Source: Neisseria sp. (GTDB lineage: Bacteria > Pseudomonadota > Gammaproteobacteria > Burkholderiales > Neisseriaceae). Taken from it: a DNA stretch of 64,000 bases. The stretch lies in contig NZ_JAUMZU010000008.1 in NCBI RefSeq assembly GCF_030527965.1, positions 37,201 to 101,200 on the forward strand, read 5' to 3'. The notes below the pieces were generated by a model. The model was given only the letters and a program-made list of their open reading frames with translations. It was not told the origin of the DNA and did no database searches. The translations under genes were made by a program, and so were the position numbers. Below, piece by piece: positions 1-8,772 of this stretch (positions are counted from its first letter, which is position 1; each line of letters begins with the position of its first letter).

Positions 1-121
1 CGTGCCGACTTTACTGGAACGTGATAGTAATTTCCCCCCGTTTGCAGAACTTGAAGCCGAAGTCGGTCGTATTGCTGCGATTCAGCAACAAGTGGAGAAA
101 GAACGTCATGCAGCGGCATAA
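1..121 (+). CDS. DUF692 / MNIO-family protein HvfB, C-terminal end (partial)
   Basis: The first 40 codons of the window, read from base 2, form an open frame that ends with TAA at 119-121 and overlaps the next gene by 14 bases. The visible tail (…[18 protein letters not shown]…) resembles the C-terminus of DUF692 proteins. These are multinuclear non-heme iron oxidative enzymes that modify cysteines of ribosomally made peptides. The assignment rests mainly on the DUF2063 gene that follows, its obligatory partner in hvfABC-type operons, and on the known order in Neisseria. The catalytic part lies outside the window. Confidence 0.7.
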   Translation, partial: VPTLLERDSNFPPFAELEAEVGRIAAIQQQVEKERHAAA

Positions 122-836
122 ACTTTCGTCTGCCAAGGCGCAAGCTATGTTGGCCGATCATGTTCGCGACCCATCATTGCCTGCGCCAACGGGGATTGCA
201 CCGGAACGGTTGGCTGTTTATACAAGGCTGGTTCGTAATAATCTGCAGAGCTTTCTTGATTTATGTTTTAGCGACAGCAGTGCATTTATAGATAGCATGC
301 AGTGGCAGGATTGGCAAAACCGTTTCCTTATTGAAGCTCGCCCCGAATCTCCGTTTTTCAACGATATTCCGGCACAATTTCTTGAGTATTTGAAATCGTT
401 GCCTGAAGAGGAAAGGCCGTCTGAAAATATTTTGTCGATGATGGATTTCGAAACGGCATTGCTGCATGCCGAAACGGCCATCCAATCTGAATCGAGCAGC
501 ATTTGGAATGATGAAACGGTGTTGGGCTGGTCTCCTGCGGCGCGGCTACAGGCCTATCCATGTGATTTTGTGAGCAGCGGTCTGGAGGAAATTGATGATA
601 CGCCTTGCCATGTGCTGACATGGCGCACTCGAGACAATCAAGTATATTACCGGATTGTAGATGGTACGGATTTGTTTTTATTAGAGCATTTTCAATCTCA
701 GAATGATACTTTTTCGTCGCTTTTAAGTGGTTTGCAAGCCTTGTTACAAGGACAGGATATTGAGAATTTGATTAGAGAAACGGTCAGCAAATGGGTTGAC
801 GCAGGCGTTCTACTGGTTGTCTCCGAGAAGACTTAA
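108..836 (+). CDS. DUF2063 protein, HvfC-like partner of the DUF692 enzyme
   Basis: This is a 242-residue protein if started at the ATG at 108, which has GGAGAAAG upstream. An in-frame ATG at 21 exists but lies inside the preceding gene and is unlikely. The N-terminal part (…[25 protein letters not shown]…[10 protein letters not shown]) is characteristic of DUF2063 proteins (about 90 residues), followed by a divergent C-terminal domain. In hvfABC/bufferin operons the DUF2063 protein recruits the precursor peptide to the DUF692 enzyme, giving copper-binding modified peptides. That role is family knowledge and was not observed here. The gene is translationally coupled to the gene before it (14-base overlap) and to the sigma factor after it (1-base overlap). 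Confidence 0.8.
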   Translation: MQRHKLSSAKAQAMLADHVRDPSLPAPTGIAPERLAVYTRLVRNNLQSFLDLCFSDSSAFIDSMQWQDWQNRFLIEARPESPFFNDIPAQFLEYLKSLPEEERPSENILSMMDFETALLHAETAIQSESSSIWNDETVLGWSPAARLQAYPCDFVSSGLEEIDDTPCHVLTWRTRDNQVYYRIVDGTDLFLLEHFQSQNDTFSSLLSGLQALLQGQDIENLIRETVSKWVDAGVLLVVSEKT

Positions 837-1417
837 TGGAGCAATTTGCGGAAAGGCTCGCCGCGTTGCATACCGATATCTTGCGTTTCGCCAAAATTCA
901 ATTGCGCGACGATGATCTGGCTGAAGACATCGTGCAAGATACTTTAGCAACAGCTATCGACAAACAAGACCAATTCCGTGGCGACGCGGGGTTGAAGACT
1001 TGGGTGTTGAGTATACTCAAAAATAAAATCACTGATTATTTTCGCAATACAAATACAAAATATACGGTTAGTCTGGATGGCATGCAGGAAGAAAACGATG
1101 CCATTGATTGGGCATACGATCACTGCTTTGATGAGAGCGGGCACTGGCAGGCAGTATCCAGCCCGCAAAGCTGGCAGGAAGCGCCGGAAGATACGGTTAA
1201 CCGACAGGATTTTTTCCATGCTTTAGAAAATTGCATGCAAGGATTGCCTCAAGACACGGCTCGTATTTTTTATCTTCGAGAAATTATGGGCTGGGAAGTG
1301 GAGGAGATTTGTGAGCAATTTTCCATCAGTAAGGAGAATTGTTACGTTATTCTGCATCGCGCCCGTAACGGTTTGCGTGACTGCTTGCAACACCGCTGGT
1401 TTGATTTGACTAAATAA
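836..1417 (+). CDS. ECF-type RNA polymerase sigma factor (RpoE-like)
   Basis: A 193-residue sigma-70 family protein of the short ECF class. Region 2 is seen at residues 10-75 (AEDIVQDTLATA, FRGDAGLKTWVLSILKNKITDYFR). Region 4 is at about 125-190 (DTARIFYLREIMGWEVEEICEQFSISKENCYVILHRAR), a typical helix-turn-helix. A longer acidic linker separates the two. The gene starts on the last base of the DUF2063 gene and is followed by a small zinc-finger anti-sigma gene. This is the arrangement of the sigmaE/MseR locus of meningococcus, whose regulon includes the methionine sulfoxide reductase gene. Autoregulation of the whole hvf-like operon is likely but not shown. Confidence 0.88.
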   Translation: MEQFAERLAALHTDILRFAKIQLRDDDLAEDIVQDTLATAIDKQDQFRGDAGLKTWVLSILKNKITDYFRNTNTKYTVSLDGMQEENDAIDWAYDHCFDESGHWQAVSSPQSWQEAPEDTVNRQDFFHALENCMQGLPQDTARIFYLREIMGWEVEEICEQFSISKENCYVILHRARNGLRDCLQHRWFDLTK

Positions 1418-1444
1418 TGACGATAGATACGGAGGAAAAAAATT

Positions 1445-1621
1445 GTGAATTGTAAAAAAGCCTGCGTACTGTTATCTGAAAGCCAAGATCGTCGGTTGAC
1501 CGCAACCGAGCGGATGTTGTTACTGTTGCATCTGGCTATTTGCCCTCATTGTCGCCGGTATCGAAAGCAATTAAAATTTATTCGGCAGAATATGCGATCG
1601 TGGCAAGGAAAGGATAAGTAG
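1445..1621 (+). CDS. Small zinc-finger (zf-HC2) anti-sigma factor, MseR-like
   Basis: A 58-residue protein starting at GTG 1445 behind a strong GGAGGAAAAA ribosome binding site and ending with TAG at 1619-1621. It contains the anti-sigma zinc motif HxxxCxxC (LHLAICPHC, residues 29-36) plus an N-terminal cysteine pair (C3, C7). It has no membrane segment, so it should be a soluble anti-sigma factor that holds the sigma factor directly upstream. Its size and position match the soluble anti-sigma MseR next to neisserial sigmaE. It carries a genuine domain signature despite its length. Confidence 0.8.
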   Translation: MNCKKACVLLSESQDRRLTATERMLLLLHLAICPHCRRYRKQLKFIRQNMRSWQGKDK

Positions 1622-1666
1622 GGAAGTAGTTTAACAGTCTGCATTAAAATGAATGGCAATAGATTA

Positions 1667-1701
1667 AAAAGCCTGTCTGAATATGTTTCAGACAGGCTTT
1701 T
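1667..1701. terminator. DUS-pair terminator between anti-sigma gene and trxA
   Basis: AAAAGCCTGTCTGA (1667-1680) and its inverse (1688-1701) form a 14-bp stem flanked by A and T runs. It lies between convergent genes and should work in both directions. Confidence 0.8.
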
Positions 1702-1717
1702 GATTCATTCAACAGAA

Positions 1718-2047
1718 TCAGATGGAGGCATTTACAAAGGCAACCAATTGGCCTTTGGCCAGCGCGCCTACTTTGGTAGCGACGTTTTGGCCGTCTTTAA
1801 ATACCATCAGGGTCGGAATGCCGCGCACGCCGAATTGGGCAGGCGTTTGCTGGTTGTCATCGATATTGATTTTAACCACTTTCAATTTGCCTGCGAATTC
1901 AGATGCTACTTCATCCAGAAGCGGGGCAATCATTTTGCAAGGGCCGCACCATGGTGCCCAGAAATCCAGCAATACGGGTACGTTTGATTTTAAAACGTCT
2001 TGTTCGAACGAAGCATCGGTGGCGTGTACGATTAAATCGCTGCTCAT
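1718..2047 (-). CDS. trxA: Thioredoxin 1
   Basis: A 109-residue thioredoxin. The active site WCGPC is at residues 33-37, the conserved Asp of the LLDFWAPWC strand is present, and the cis-Pro loop is GIPTL. The start is the ATG at 2047 (MSSDL…), preceded by AAGGAAAAA. A longer frame reaching 2122 would add 25 residues that do not belong to the family. It is the general cytosolic protein disulfide reductant, itself reduced by TrxB, which is encoded at 52.2 kb here. It follows yejF on the same strand with a 71-base gap and may be co-transcribed. Confidence 0.96.
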   Translation of the reverse strand: MSSDLIVHATDASFEQDVLKSNVPVLLDFWAPWCGPCKMIAPLLDEVASEFAGKLKVVKINIDDNQQTPAQFGVRGIPTLMVFKDGQNVATKVGALAKGQLVAFVNASI

Positions 2048-2118
2048 TGTTTTTCCTTTTTTTGTATGGAATGTCAAAAAATTTCTAGTTTGCAGAATAA
2101 AGGTAGTTAATCGAAATT

Positions 2119-3660
2119 TCAAGTCTTATTATGGGCCAATAGTTTCTTTGTATAGTCGTTATCAGGTTTGTCAAACACGGCCGTGCAATCGCCTGTTTCG
2201 ACCAGCGCGCCGTCTTTGAACACGATAACCCGATGCGAAAGGGCATTGATAACGGCTAAGTCGTGACTGATCAGAATCAGGCTTAGGCCGTATTGCTGCT
2301 GTAATCCGCGAAGCAGTTTCAAGATTTGCTGCTGCCATTGCACGTCGAGCGCGCTGGTTGGTTCGTCAAGCACCAGAATTTTCGGTCGTACGATAATGGC
2401 TCGCGCAATGGCCAGACGCTGGCGTTGGCCGCCGGAAAATTCATGCGGATAGCGGTTAAGAATCTCCGCATCCAAGCCCACAGCCTGTAAAACCTCGGCT
2501 ACCTTTTTTTCTTTATCTTGTTGGCTTAATTGAGGCTCGTATACGTTCAGCGCTTCGGAAACGATGTCGAACACATTCATCCGCGGATTGAACGCGCCGA
2601 ACGGGTCTTGGAACACCATTTGAATTTCGCGGCGCAGTTTGGGTTGCCAAGTTTCGCCGTTGATTTTGATATGGCCGTTTGCTTCTATCAGCCTGACCAA
2701 CGCTTTAGCCAAAGTGGTTTTCCCGCTGCCGCTTTCACCGATAATCCCCATGGTTTCGCCGCTTTTTAATTCAAACGACAAAGGTTGCAGCAACACTTTC
2801 TCTCGCTTGCCAAACCAGCCTGCCCGTTGGCTGACCGACACGCTGAGCTTGTCTGCCGATAATATCGTCGGAGCCTTTTCAGACAGGCATGATACTTGGC
2901 GCTCGGGTGCGGCATTCAGCAGCATTCGGGTGTATTCGTGTTGCGGACGGCTGAATACGGCGTTTACATCGCCTTGTTCGACTATTCTGCCGTGGCGCAT
3001 GATGACGACACGGTCTGCAAAACGGCGTACTAAATTCAAGTCGTGGCTGATGTAAAGCAAAGTCATCTGTTTGGTTTGCTGCAGGCGGCTGAGCAAATCC
3101 AAGATTTGCGCTTGTACCGCAACGTCAAGCGCGGTGGTGGGCTCGTCTGCGATGAGCAATTTGGGTTCAACCGCAATCGCCATGGCAATCATCACGCGCT
3201 GGCGCTGGCCGCCGGAAAGTTGGAAAGGATAGGCCGATGCTTTTTCTTCTGGGGCTTGGATGCCGGTTTCGGCCAGTAAATCTACTGCCCGTGCCCATGC
3301 CTGTTTTTTATCGAGCCCCAAATGTAAGGTCAGCACTTCGGCGATTTGCGCGCCAACCCGCATAACCGGATTGAGCGCGGTCATCGGCTCCTGAAAAACC
3401 ATGCCGATTTCCCGCCCGCGCAGGCGGCGCAGTTGTTTTTCGGAGTAAGCCAGCAGATTTTCGCCGTTAAATTTCAGACTGCCGCTGAACGACACATCAG
3501 GGTTTAATCTCATAATGCCTTGCGCCAGCACGGTTTTGCCGCTGCCGCTCTCGCCTACAATGGCGGTTTTAAGGCCTGCCGGAATGTTGAGGTTAATATC
3601 GTGCAGTACCGGTTTGCCGGGGAATGACGCATTGAGGTTTTCGATTTGTAGAATAGCCAT
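2119..3660 (-). CDS. yejF: Peptide ABC transporter, fused double ATPase YejF
   Basis: A 513-residue protein with two complete ABC ATPase domains in tandem. The first has Walker [13 protein letters not shown] (about residue 36), signature LSGGQRQRV and Walker [13 protein letters not shown]. The second has [26 protein letters not shown] and [12 protein letters not shown]. Each carries the oligopeptide-type C-terminal region. This is the YejF/DppD-DppF fusion type that energises YejB-YejE for uptake of oligopeptides and microcin C-like compounds. The gene abuts yejE, sharing one base. A DUS lies inside the coding region near 2880, in the linker between the two halves. Confidence 0.93.
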   Translation of the reverse strand: MAILQIENLNASFPGKPVLHDINLNIPAGLKTAIVGESGSGKTVLAQGIMRLNPDVSFSGSLKFNGENLLAYSEKQLRRLRGREIGMVFQEPMTALNPVMRVGAQIAEVLTLHLGLDKKQAWARAVDLLAETGIQAPEEKASAYPFQLSGGQRQRVMIAMAIAVEPKLLIADEPTTALDVAVQAQILDLLSRLQQTKQMTLLYISHDLNLVRRFADRVVIMRHGRIVEQGDVNAVFSRPQHEYTRMLLNAAPERQVSCLSEKAPTILSADKLSVSVSQRAGWFGKREKVLLQPLSFELKSGETMGIIGESGSGKTTLAKALVRLIEANGHIKINGETWQPKLRREIQMVFQDPFGAFNPRMNVFDIVSEALNVYEPQLSQQDKEKKVAEVLQAVGLDAEILNRYPHEFSGGQRQRLAIARAIIVRPKILVLDEPTSALDVQWQQQILKLLRGLQQQYGLSLILISHDLAVINALSHRVIVFKDGALVETGDCTAVFDKPDNDYTKKLLAHNKT

Positions 3661-4682
3661 CAGCTGCGCGCCCTTACGTCAAATGCCTGTCTTAAGCCTT
3701 CTCCTATCATGACCAGAAGCAGCAGCATCACGGTCAGGGTGCCGAAGGCGGATAGGCCTATCCACCATGCGTCGAGATTGTCTTTGCCTTGCGCCAGTAA
3801 TTCGCCTAGGCTGGCTTGCGAGGCGGGTACGCCCAAGCCGAGAAAATCAAGGCTGGTTAGCGCCAATACGCCGCCGGAAATGCGGAATGGTAAAAATGCC
3901 AGCACGGGGGTCAGGCTGTTGGGCAGGATGTGGCGCCACATGATGGCGCGGTTGGAAACGCCCATGCTTTGGGCGGCCAAAACGTAATCGGCTTGGCGGT
4001 TTTTCAGAAATTCTGCGCGGACGTAATCGGAAAGCCCCATCCAGCCGAACAGGGAAAGCAGCAGAAGCAGAATGAGCAGGCTGGGGTTGAAGAACGAGGA
4101 AAGGATAATCAGTAGGTAAAGCTCGGGCAGGCCGCCCCAAATTTCGAGGAAACGCTGCATCAGCATATCGGTTTTGCCACCGAAATAGCCTTGTATGGCA
4201 CCGGCCAGCATGCCGATGAAGGTGGTTACGGCGGTGAGCGCCAGTGCGAACAACAGTGAATCGCGAAAGCCGTAAACCAGCCGCGCTAAGATGTCGCGCC
4301 CTTTGTCGTCGGTGCCGAGCAGGTGATTGGCGGAAGGCGGTGCTGGGTCGGGCTGAGTATCGAAGTCGTTTAATGTGTTGGCAGCATAGGGATTGAGCGG
4401 GTAAACGGCACGATTGCCGTCACCGGTGATGTTTTTACGGATTAATGGGTCGAGATAATCGGCAGGAGTATCAAAATCGCCGCCGAAGGTTTTGTCGTAA
4501 TAGGTTTTGAATAATGGAAAATAATGCTGACCCTGATATTGCACCCATAAGGGTTTGTCGTTGCTCCATAAGGGCGCCATGAGGGCAAGGGCGAACAGCA
4601 ATGCCAGAATTTTCAGGCTGGCGCTGCCGCGTTTGTGTTGTTTGAATGACCGCCATGCTCTTGCGGCTAAGGTATTCTGCAT
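3660..4682 (-). CDS. yejE: Peptide ABC transporter permease YejE
   Basis: A 340-residue inner-membrane permease of the oligopeptide (DppC/OppC-like) class. One N-terminal membrane segment (residues 24-40) is followed by a roughly 90-residue periplasmic stretch. The transport core follows (NHLLGTDDKGRDILARLVYG…), with the EAA loop around QSMGVSNRAIMWRHILPN, which contacts the ATPase. The long periplasmic insert between helix 1 and the core is typical of YejE. It sits between yejB and yejF, in the expected order. Confidence 0.93.
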   Translation of the reverse strand: MQNTLAARAWRSFKQHKRGSASLKILALLFALALMAPLWSNDKPLWVQYQGQHYFPLFKTYYDKTFGGDFDTPADYLDPLIRKNITGDGNRAVYPLNPYAANTLNDFDTQPDPAPPSANHLLGTDDKGRDILARLVYGFRDSLLFALALTAVTTFIGMLAGAIQGYFGGKTDMLMQRFLEIWGGLPELYLLIILSSFFNPSLLILLLLLSLFGWMGLSDYVRAEFLKNRQADYVLAAQSMGVSNRAIMWRHILPNSLTPVLAFLPFRISGGVLALTSLDFLGLGVPASQASLGELLAQGKDNLDAWWIGLSAFGTLTVMLLLLVMIGEGLRQAFDVRARS

Positions 4683-4748
4683 AAATCTCCGTTGGTATCA
4701 ATGCCTGTCTGAACAAGCAAAATGCTGTGTTTGGCTGTTTGCGGCGGA

Positions 4749-5801
4749 TTATTTTCGTGCGCCGAAATGAATCCGCGGATCGACCCATGAGTAGGAAAGG
4801 TCGGATAATAATTTGGCTGCCAGCCCCATCAGGGTAAAAACGTAAAGCGTGCCCATTACGACGGGATAATCGCGTTTGATGACGGATTCGTAAGAGAGCA
4901 AGCCGAGGCCGTCGAGCGAAAACAGGGTTTCGATAAGCAGGCTGCCGGTAAAGAAGGCGCCGATAAAGGCGGCGGGAAAGCCGGTAATCAGCGGTATCAT
5001 GGCATTGCGGAAAATGTGGCGGGTGAGAATACGTTTTTCAGACAGGCCTTTGGCGCGTGCGGTGTAAACGTATTGGCGGCGGATTTCTTCGAGAAATACG
5101 TTTTTGGTGAGTATCGTCACCACGGCCAGATTGCCAATGACCGAGGCCGTAATCGGCAGGGCGATATGCCACAGGTAATCTTTGATTTTGCCGATAGTGT
5201 TGAGGTTTTCCCAATTGTCGCCGGTCAGTCCGCCTTGTGGAAACCATGCGAAAAAGCTGCCGCCGCCGAAGAAAACCAGTAGCACCAGCCCCAATACGAA
5301 TGCGGGCACGGTATAGCCGATTAAGATGATGATGCCGCTTAGGGCATCGAAGCGGGAGCCGTCTTTAACCGCTTTCATGATGCCGAGCGGCAGTGAAATC
5401 AGATAGGTCAGGAAAAATGTCCATAACCCGAGGCTCATGGATACGGGCAGCTTTTCTTTGACCAGCTCGAATACGGTTTGGTGGTGGAAGAAACTTTCGC
5501 CCAAATCAAAGCGGGCGAAATTGGCCAGCATTTCGGTAAAGCGTTGCAGGGGCGGTTTGTTGAAGCCGTAGAGTGCGTTGAGTTTGGCCATGTCGTCGGC
5601 GCTCAGGCGGCCGCCGCTATGATTCGTGTTGTGGCTGCTTCCTTGGGCCGCTTCACTGGTGACGCTCGTGTTGTTCAACCGGTCGACCATTTGGTCTACC
5701 GGGCCGCCGGGCACGAATTGGATGATGGCGAAGGTCAGCGCCAGAATGCCCAATAGCGTGGGAATAAGCAATAACAGACGCTGAATCGTGTAGCGTAACA
5801 T
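4749..5801 (-). CDS. yejB: Peptide ABC transporter permease YejB
   Basis: A 350-residue permease of the DppB/OppB class: an N-terminal membrane anchor (MLRYTIQRLLLLIPTLLGI…), a conserved FVPGGPVDQM segment, five further membrane helices and the EAA loop (ARAKGLSEKRILTRHIFRNAMIP). It is the first gene of yejBEF. The substrate-binding protein gene yejA, which usually precedes it, is absent: the next gene upstream is an unrelated DUF2788 protein. The binding protein must be encoded elsewhere or shared. Confidence 0.93.
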   Translation of the reverse strand: MLRYTIQRLLLLIPTLLGILALTFAIIQFVPGGPVDQMVDRLNNTSVTSEAAQGSSHNTNHSGGRLSADDMAKLNALYGFNKPPLQRFTEMLANFARFDLGESFFHHQTVFELVKEKLPVSMSLGLWTFFLTYLISLPLGIMKAVKDGSRFDALSGIIILIGYTVPAFVLGLVLLVFFGGGSFFAWFPQGGLTGDNWENLNTIGKIKDYLWHIALPITASVIGNLAVVTILTKNVFLEEIRRQYVYTARAKGLSEKRILTRHIFRNAMIPLITGFPAAFIGAFFTGSLLIETLFSLDGLGLLSYESVIKRDYPVVMGTLYVFTLMGLAAKLLSDLSYSWVDPRIHFGARK

Positions 5802-5813
5802 GGGAAAGCCTTT

Positions 5814-5856
5814 GAATGCCTGTCTGAAAACGGCTTGACGCTTTCAGACAGGCATA
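5814..5856. terminator. DUS-pair terminator upstream of yejB
   Basis: ATGCCTGTCTGAAAA at about 5816 is mirrored by TTTCAGACAGGCAT ending at 5855. It lies directly behind the DUF2788 gene and should end transcription coming from the CynX/DUF2788 pair. Confidence 0.65.
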
Positions 5857-5859
5857 ACG

Positions 5860-6066
5860 TTATTTATGCATTAAAAACCATTCGACCAGCACGTTTTTCA
5901 AAACGAAGCCCAATACGCCTAAGCCGAGCACTAAAAAAAGCATAAACATGCCGAATTTGCCCGCATTGGATTTTTTACCCAAATCCCACACGATAAAGCC
6001 CAGAAAAAGCACCAATATGGTTAGGCAGATTCTGAGCGACCAGGTTGTAAATTCTTCTTCAGTCAT
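5860..6066 (-). CDS. DUF2788 small membrane protein
   Basis: A 68-residue protein with two membrane helices (about residues 10-28 and 38-60) separated by a basic loop KKSNAGKFG. Its start (MTEEEF…WSLRICLTILVLFLGFIVWDL) matches the DUF2788 family, widespread in beta- and gammaproteobacteria and of unknown function. The coding start overlaps the end of the upstream transporter gene by 8 bases, so the two are translationally coupled. Confidence 0.82.
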   Translation of the reverse strand: MTEEEFTTWSLRICLTILVLFLGFIVWDLGKKSNAGKFGMFMLFLVLGLGVLGFVLKNVLVEWFLMHK

Positions 6067-7273
6067 CTTCCGGTTTATCCTTTTTATTCATTCCCGCCGC
6101 TTCGCGCAAGCTGATCGGGCGCGCACAATACCAGCCGCAGCCGCATTTTACCAGCATCAAAAGCGTCATAATAGCCAGACCGGCATCCCACGATTGGGTT
6201 TGGGCAAACAGCCAGCCGGCGCCGACCGGCCCCGTTGCCGCGATTAAATAGCCCACGGTTTGCGCCATGCCCGAGAGTGTTGCTGCTTCCGCTATCGAGT
6301 CGGTGCGTCTGATAAACAGCAGCAGGCATAAAGTAAAGGTGCCCGACACGCCGGCGCCAACGCAAAATACCCATAGTGCGATTGCGTAGGGCAGCAGCCA
6401 GATACCGGCTATGCCGATAAAGCTCAGCAACGTTACCGACAGAGCTAGAAAACGCGGATTTTCCAAACGGGCGGAAAAGGTTGTAACGCAAAATATGGCC
6501 GGGATAGCGGCAATCTGCAGCAGCATTGCGTAATAGCCTGCTTCATCAGCTCCGATGCCTCGGTCGGATAAAATGGTTGGCAACCAAGCGGAAAACGTAT
6601 AGTAGAGTAACGACTGCAACCCCATCATCACGCTGATGGCCCATGCCAGCTTGTTGCGCCACACCGATACCGCCTGTTCTTTGTGCGATAAAACCGTTAC
6701 CGGCTGATGCCCCAGCTTGCGGCGTAAGGTTATCCAAACAACCAGCGCCAATATAACCGGTATCAACCACATATTCAGCGAGGCCTGCCAACCTATGCGC
6801 TGCGCCAAAGGCACGGCTGCCGCGGCAGACAAAGCCGCAGTACAGCTCATGGTAATGCTGTATAGAGCGGTAAACCTTGCCACATGCAGGGGCAGGCTGC
6901 GTTTGATAACGCCGGAAACCAACACATTCCCCATTGCAATGCCGATTGAAAGTAAAAACGTTCCCATCAGCAGCCAAGCGGCAGAAAGACCCGCGGTACG
7001 CAGCAAAATACCGAAACCCAGCGCCAAGAGGGCGCCGATTAACACTTCCTCAAAACCAAACCGCCGTGCCAGCGGTGCGGCAAACGGCGAACAGGCGGCA
7101 AACACCAATACCGGTATCGTGCCGATAACGCCCATAATCGTCGTATCGGCATGCAAGCTGTTTTGAACCATGCTCATAAGCGGACCCAGCGAAACAATGG
7201 GCGCGCGCAAGCAACAGGCAATCAGGAAAATCGCCGTGATGGTCAGCAAAATAGGGGATTTTTTATCAGACAT
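6059..7273 (-). CDS. CynX/NimT-family MFS transporter
   Basis: A 404-residue major facilitator protein with about 12 predicted membrane helices. The N-terminal stretch (FLIACCLRAPIVSLGPLM…) is diagnostic of the CynX/NimT (cyanate, 2-nitroimidazole) branch. The substrate cannot be told from sequence. The gene overlaps the DUF2788 gene by 8 bases. Confidence 0.85.
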   Translation of the reverse strand: MSDKKSPILLTITAIFLIACCLRAPIVSLGPLMSMVQNSLHADTTIMGVIGTIPVLVFAACSPFAAPLARRFGFEEVLIGALLALGFGILLRTAGLSAAWLLMGTFLLSIGIAMGNVLVSGVIKRSLPLHVARFTALYSITMSCTAALSAAAAVPLAQRIGWQASLNMWLIPVILALVVWITLRRKLGHQPVTVLSHKEQAVSVWRNKLAWAISVMMGLQSLLYYTFSAWLPTILSDRGIGADEAGYYAMLLQIAAIPAIFCVTTFSARLENPRFLALSVTLLSFIGIAGIWLLPYAIALWVFCVGAGVSGTFTLCLLLFIRRTDSIAEAATLSGMAQTVGYLIAATGPVGAGWLFAQTQSWDAGLAIMTLLMLVKCGCGWYCARPISLREAAGMNKKDKPEDD

Positions 7274-7296
7274 TTTGTTTTGTAATGCCGGAAATG

Positions 7297-7338
7297 CTTT
7301 CAGACAGGCATATTAGTCTCTCAATGCCTGTCTGAAAA
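7297..7338. terminator. DUS-pair terminator behind metZ
   Basis: TTTCAGACAGGCAT at about 7299 and ATGCCTGTCTGAAA ending at 7338 form an inverted repeat with a roughly 12-base loop, five bases past the metZ stop codon. Confidence 0.65.
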
Positions 7339-7342
7339 CCGG

Positions 7343-8509
7343 TTAAGCCAATGCTTGTGTCAAATCGTTAATCAAATCGTCAACGTATTCCAAACCGACC
7401 GACAAACGAATCAGCCCCGGGCGGATGCCTGCTTCGAGTTTGGCCTCGGATGCCATTTTGCCGTGAGTGGTTGTCCACGGATGGCATATGGTGGAGCGCA
7501 CATCACCCAGATTGGCCGTGCGGGAAAATACTTTGGTCGCATCGATAACCTTCCATGCCGCTTCCTGCCCGCCTGCAACCTCAAATCCAATAACGATACC
7601 GCCGGCCGTTTGCTGTTTTTTAACCAACTCGGCCTGAGGATGATCGGAGAAACCCGAGTAATACACTTTTTCCACTTGAGATTGGCCGCGCAGCCATTCG
7701 GCGATTTTTGCAGCGCTGCGGCATTGTTCTTGCACACGCACCGCCATGGTTTCCAAACCGCTGAGCAAAACCCACGCGTGAAAAGGCGAAAGCGAAATGC
7801 CCGAAGCGTTCATATAAAGCTGCACTTGCTTCATCAATTCCGCACGGCCAATCACCACGCCGCCTTGCACTCTGCCTTGCCCGTCTATGCCTTTGGTGGC
7901 CGATTCTACCGATAAATCAACGCCGAAACGCAAGGGCTGCTGCACAATCGGCGTAGACAAAGTATTGTCGACTGCTAATAACGCGCCCGCATCATGGGCG
8001 ATTTTGGCCAGTGCTTCCAAATCTGCCACTTCGCCCAGCGGGTTGGAAGGCGTTTCCAAAAACAGCATTTTGGTATTCGGCTTGAGCGCAGCCTGCCATT
8101 CGGCGGTTTGGGTTGACGACACCAGCGTTACCTCGATGCCGAAGCGCGTAACATGGTTCATGATGAAGCCCATCGTCGTGCCGAACAGGCCGCGGCTGGC
8201 GATTAGATGGTCGCCGGCGCTTAGAAAGGTGAGCAATGCCGCCTGAATTGCTGCCATGCCGGTTGCCATGGAAACGGCTTGCTCGCCGCCTTCCAAAATA
8301 GCCATGCGCCGGTTGAAGGCGTTTACCGTGGGGTTGGCGGTGCGGCTGTAGGTGTAGCCGCTTTGCTGGCCGGAAAACAGCGCTTCCGCTTCGGCGGCGT
8401 TTTGCCATGTGAAGCTGCTGGTAAGAAAAAGGGCTTGGTTGTGTTCGTTGAAGTCGGTTTGCTCTTTGGCGCCGCGTATCGCCAGAGTTTGCGGATGGAG
8501 CTCGCTCAT
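7343..8509 (-). CDS. metZ: O-succinylhomoserine sulfhydrylase
   Basis: A 388-residue cystathionine-gamma-synthase-type PLP enzyme. The PLP lysine is K206 in SATKGIDGQGR. The phosphate-binding YSRTANPTV segment lies at residues 54-62 and SLATG-like SMATGMAA at 80-87. The KGIDGQGRVQGG context is that of MetZ, which makes homocysteine from O-succinylhomoserine and sulfide, rather than that of MetB. It is a single gene with its own upstream region (8510-8657) and a DUS-pair terminator behind it. Confidence 0.9.
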   Translation of the reverse strand: MSELHPQTLAIRGAKEQTDFNEHNQALFLTSSFTWQNAAEAEALFSGQQSGYTYSRTANPTVNAFNRRMAILEGGEQAVSMATGMAAIQAALLTFLSAGDHLIASRGLFGTTMGFIMNHVTRFGIEVTLVSSTQTAEWQAALKPNTKMLFLETPSNPLGEVADLEALAKIAHDAGALLAVDNTLSTPIVQQPLRFGVDLSVESATKGIDGQGRVQGGVVIGRAELMKQVQLYMNASGISLSPFHAWVLLSGLETMAVRVQEQCRSAAKIAEWLRGQSQVEKVYYSGFSDHPQAELVKKQQTAGGIVIGFEVAGGQEAAWKVIDATKVFSRTANLGDVRSTICHPWTTTHGKMASEAKLEAGIRPGLIRLSVGLEYVDDLINDLTQALA

Positions 8510-8657
8510 AAAAGATCCTTTAGATTATGATACTTTGGAAACAAAAAGGCTTAGGCGCTGATTTTGCGCTTATTTACAGGCAATTTCAAGGCATTGCGGC
8601 TGCTTAATCCGTAAATCCGATTGTCGCGGAGGTTTTATAATATTTCTTTATTAATAA

Positions 8658-8700
8658 TATCAAATGCCTGTCTGAAAACCGTTCAGACAGGCATTTGATA
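8658..8700. terminator. Perfect DUS-pair terminator behind purF
   Basis: A perfect 19-bp inverted repeat with a 5-base loop (8677-8681), built from two DUS copies in opposite orientation. It lies 73 bases past the purF stop. The remaining 8510-8657 is AT-rich and must hold the metZ promoter. Confidence 0.85.
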
Positions 8701-8772
8701 AAAATAGAATAGGCTTGCCAAGCAAGTGAAGCGAAACGGTGATTATCAATCCGTTGAATTGCTTAATCCGAT

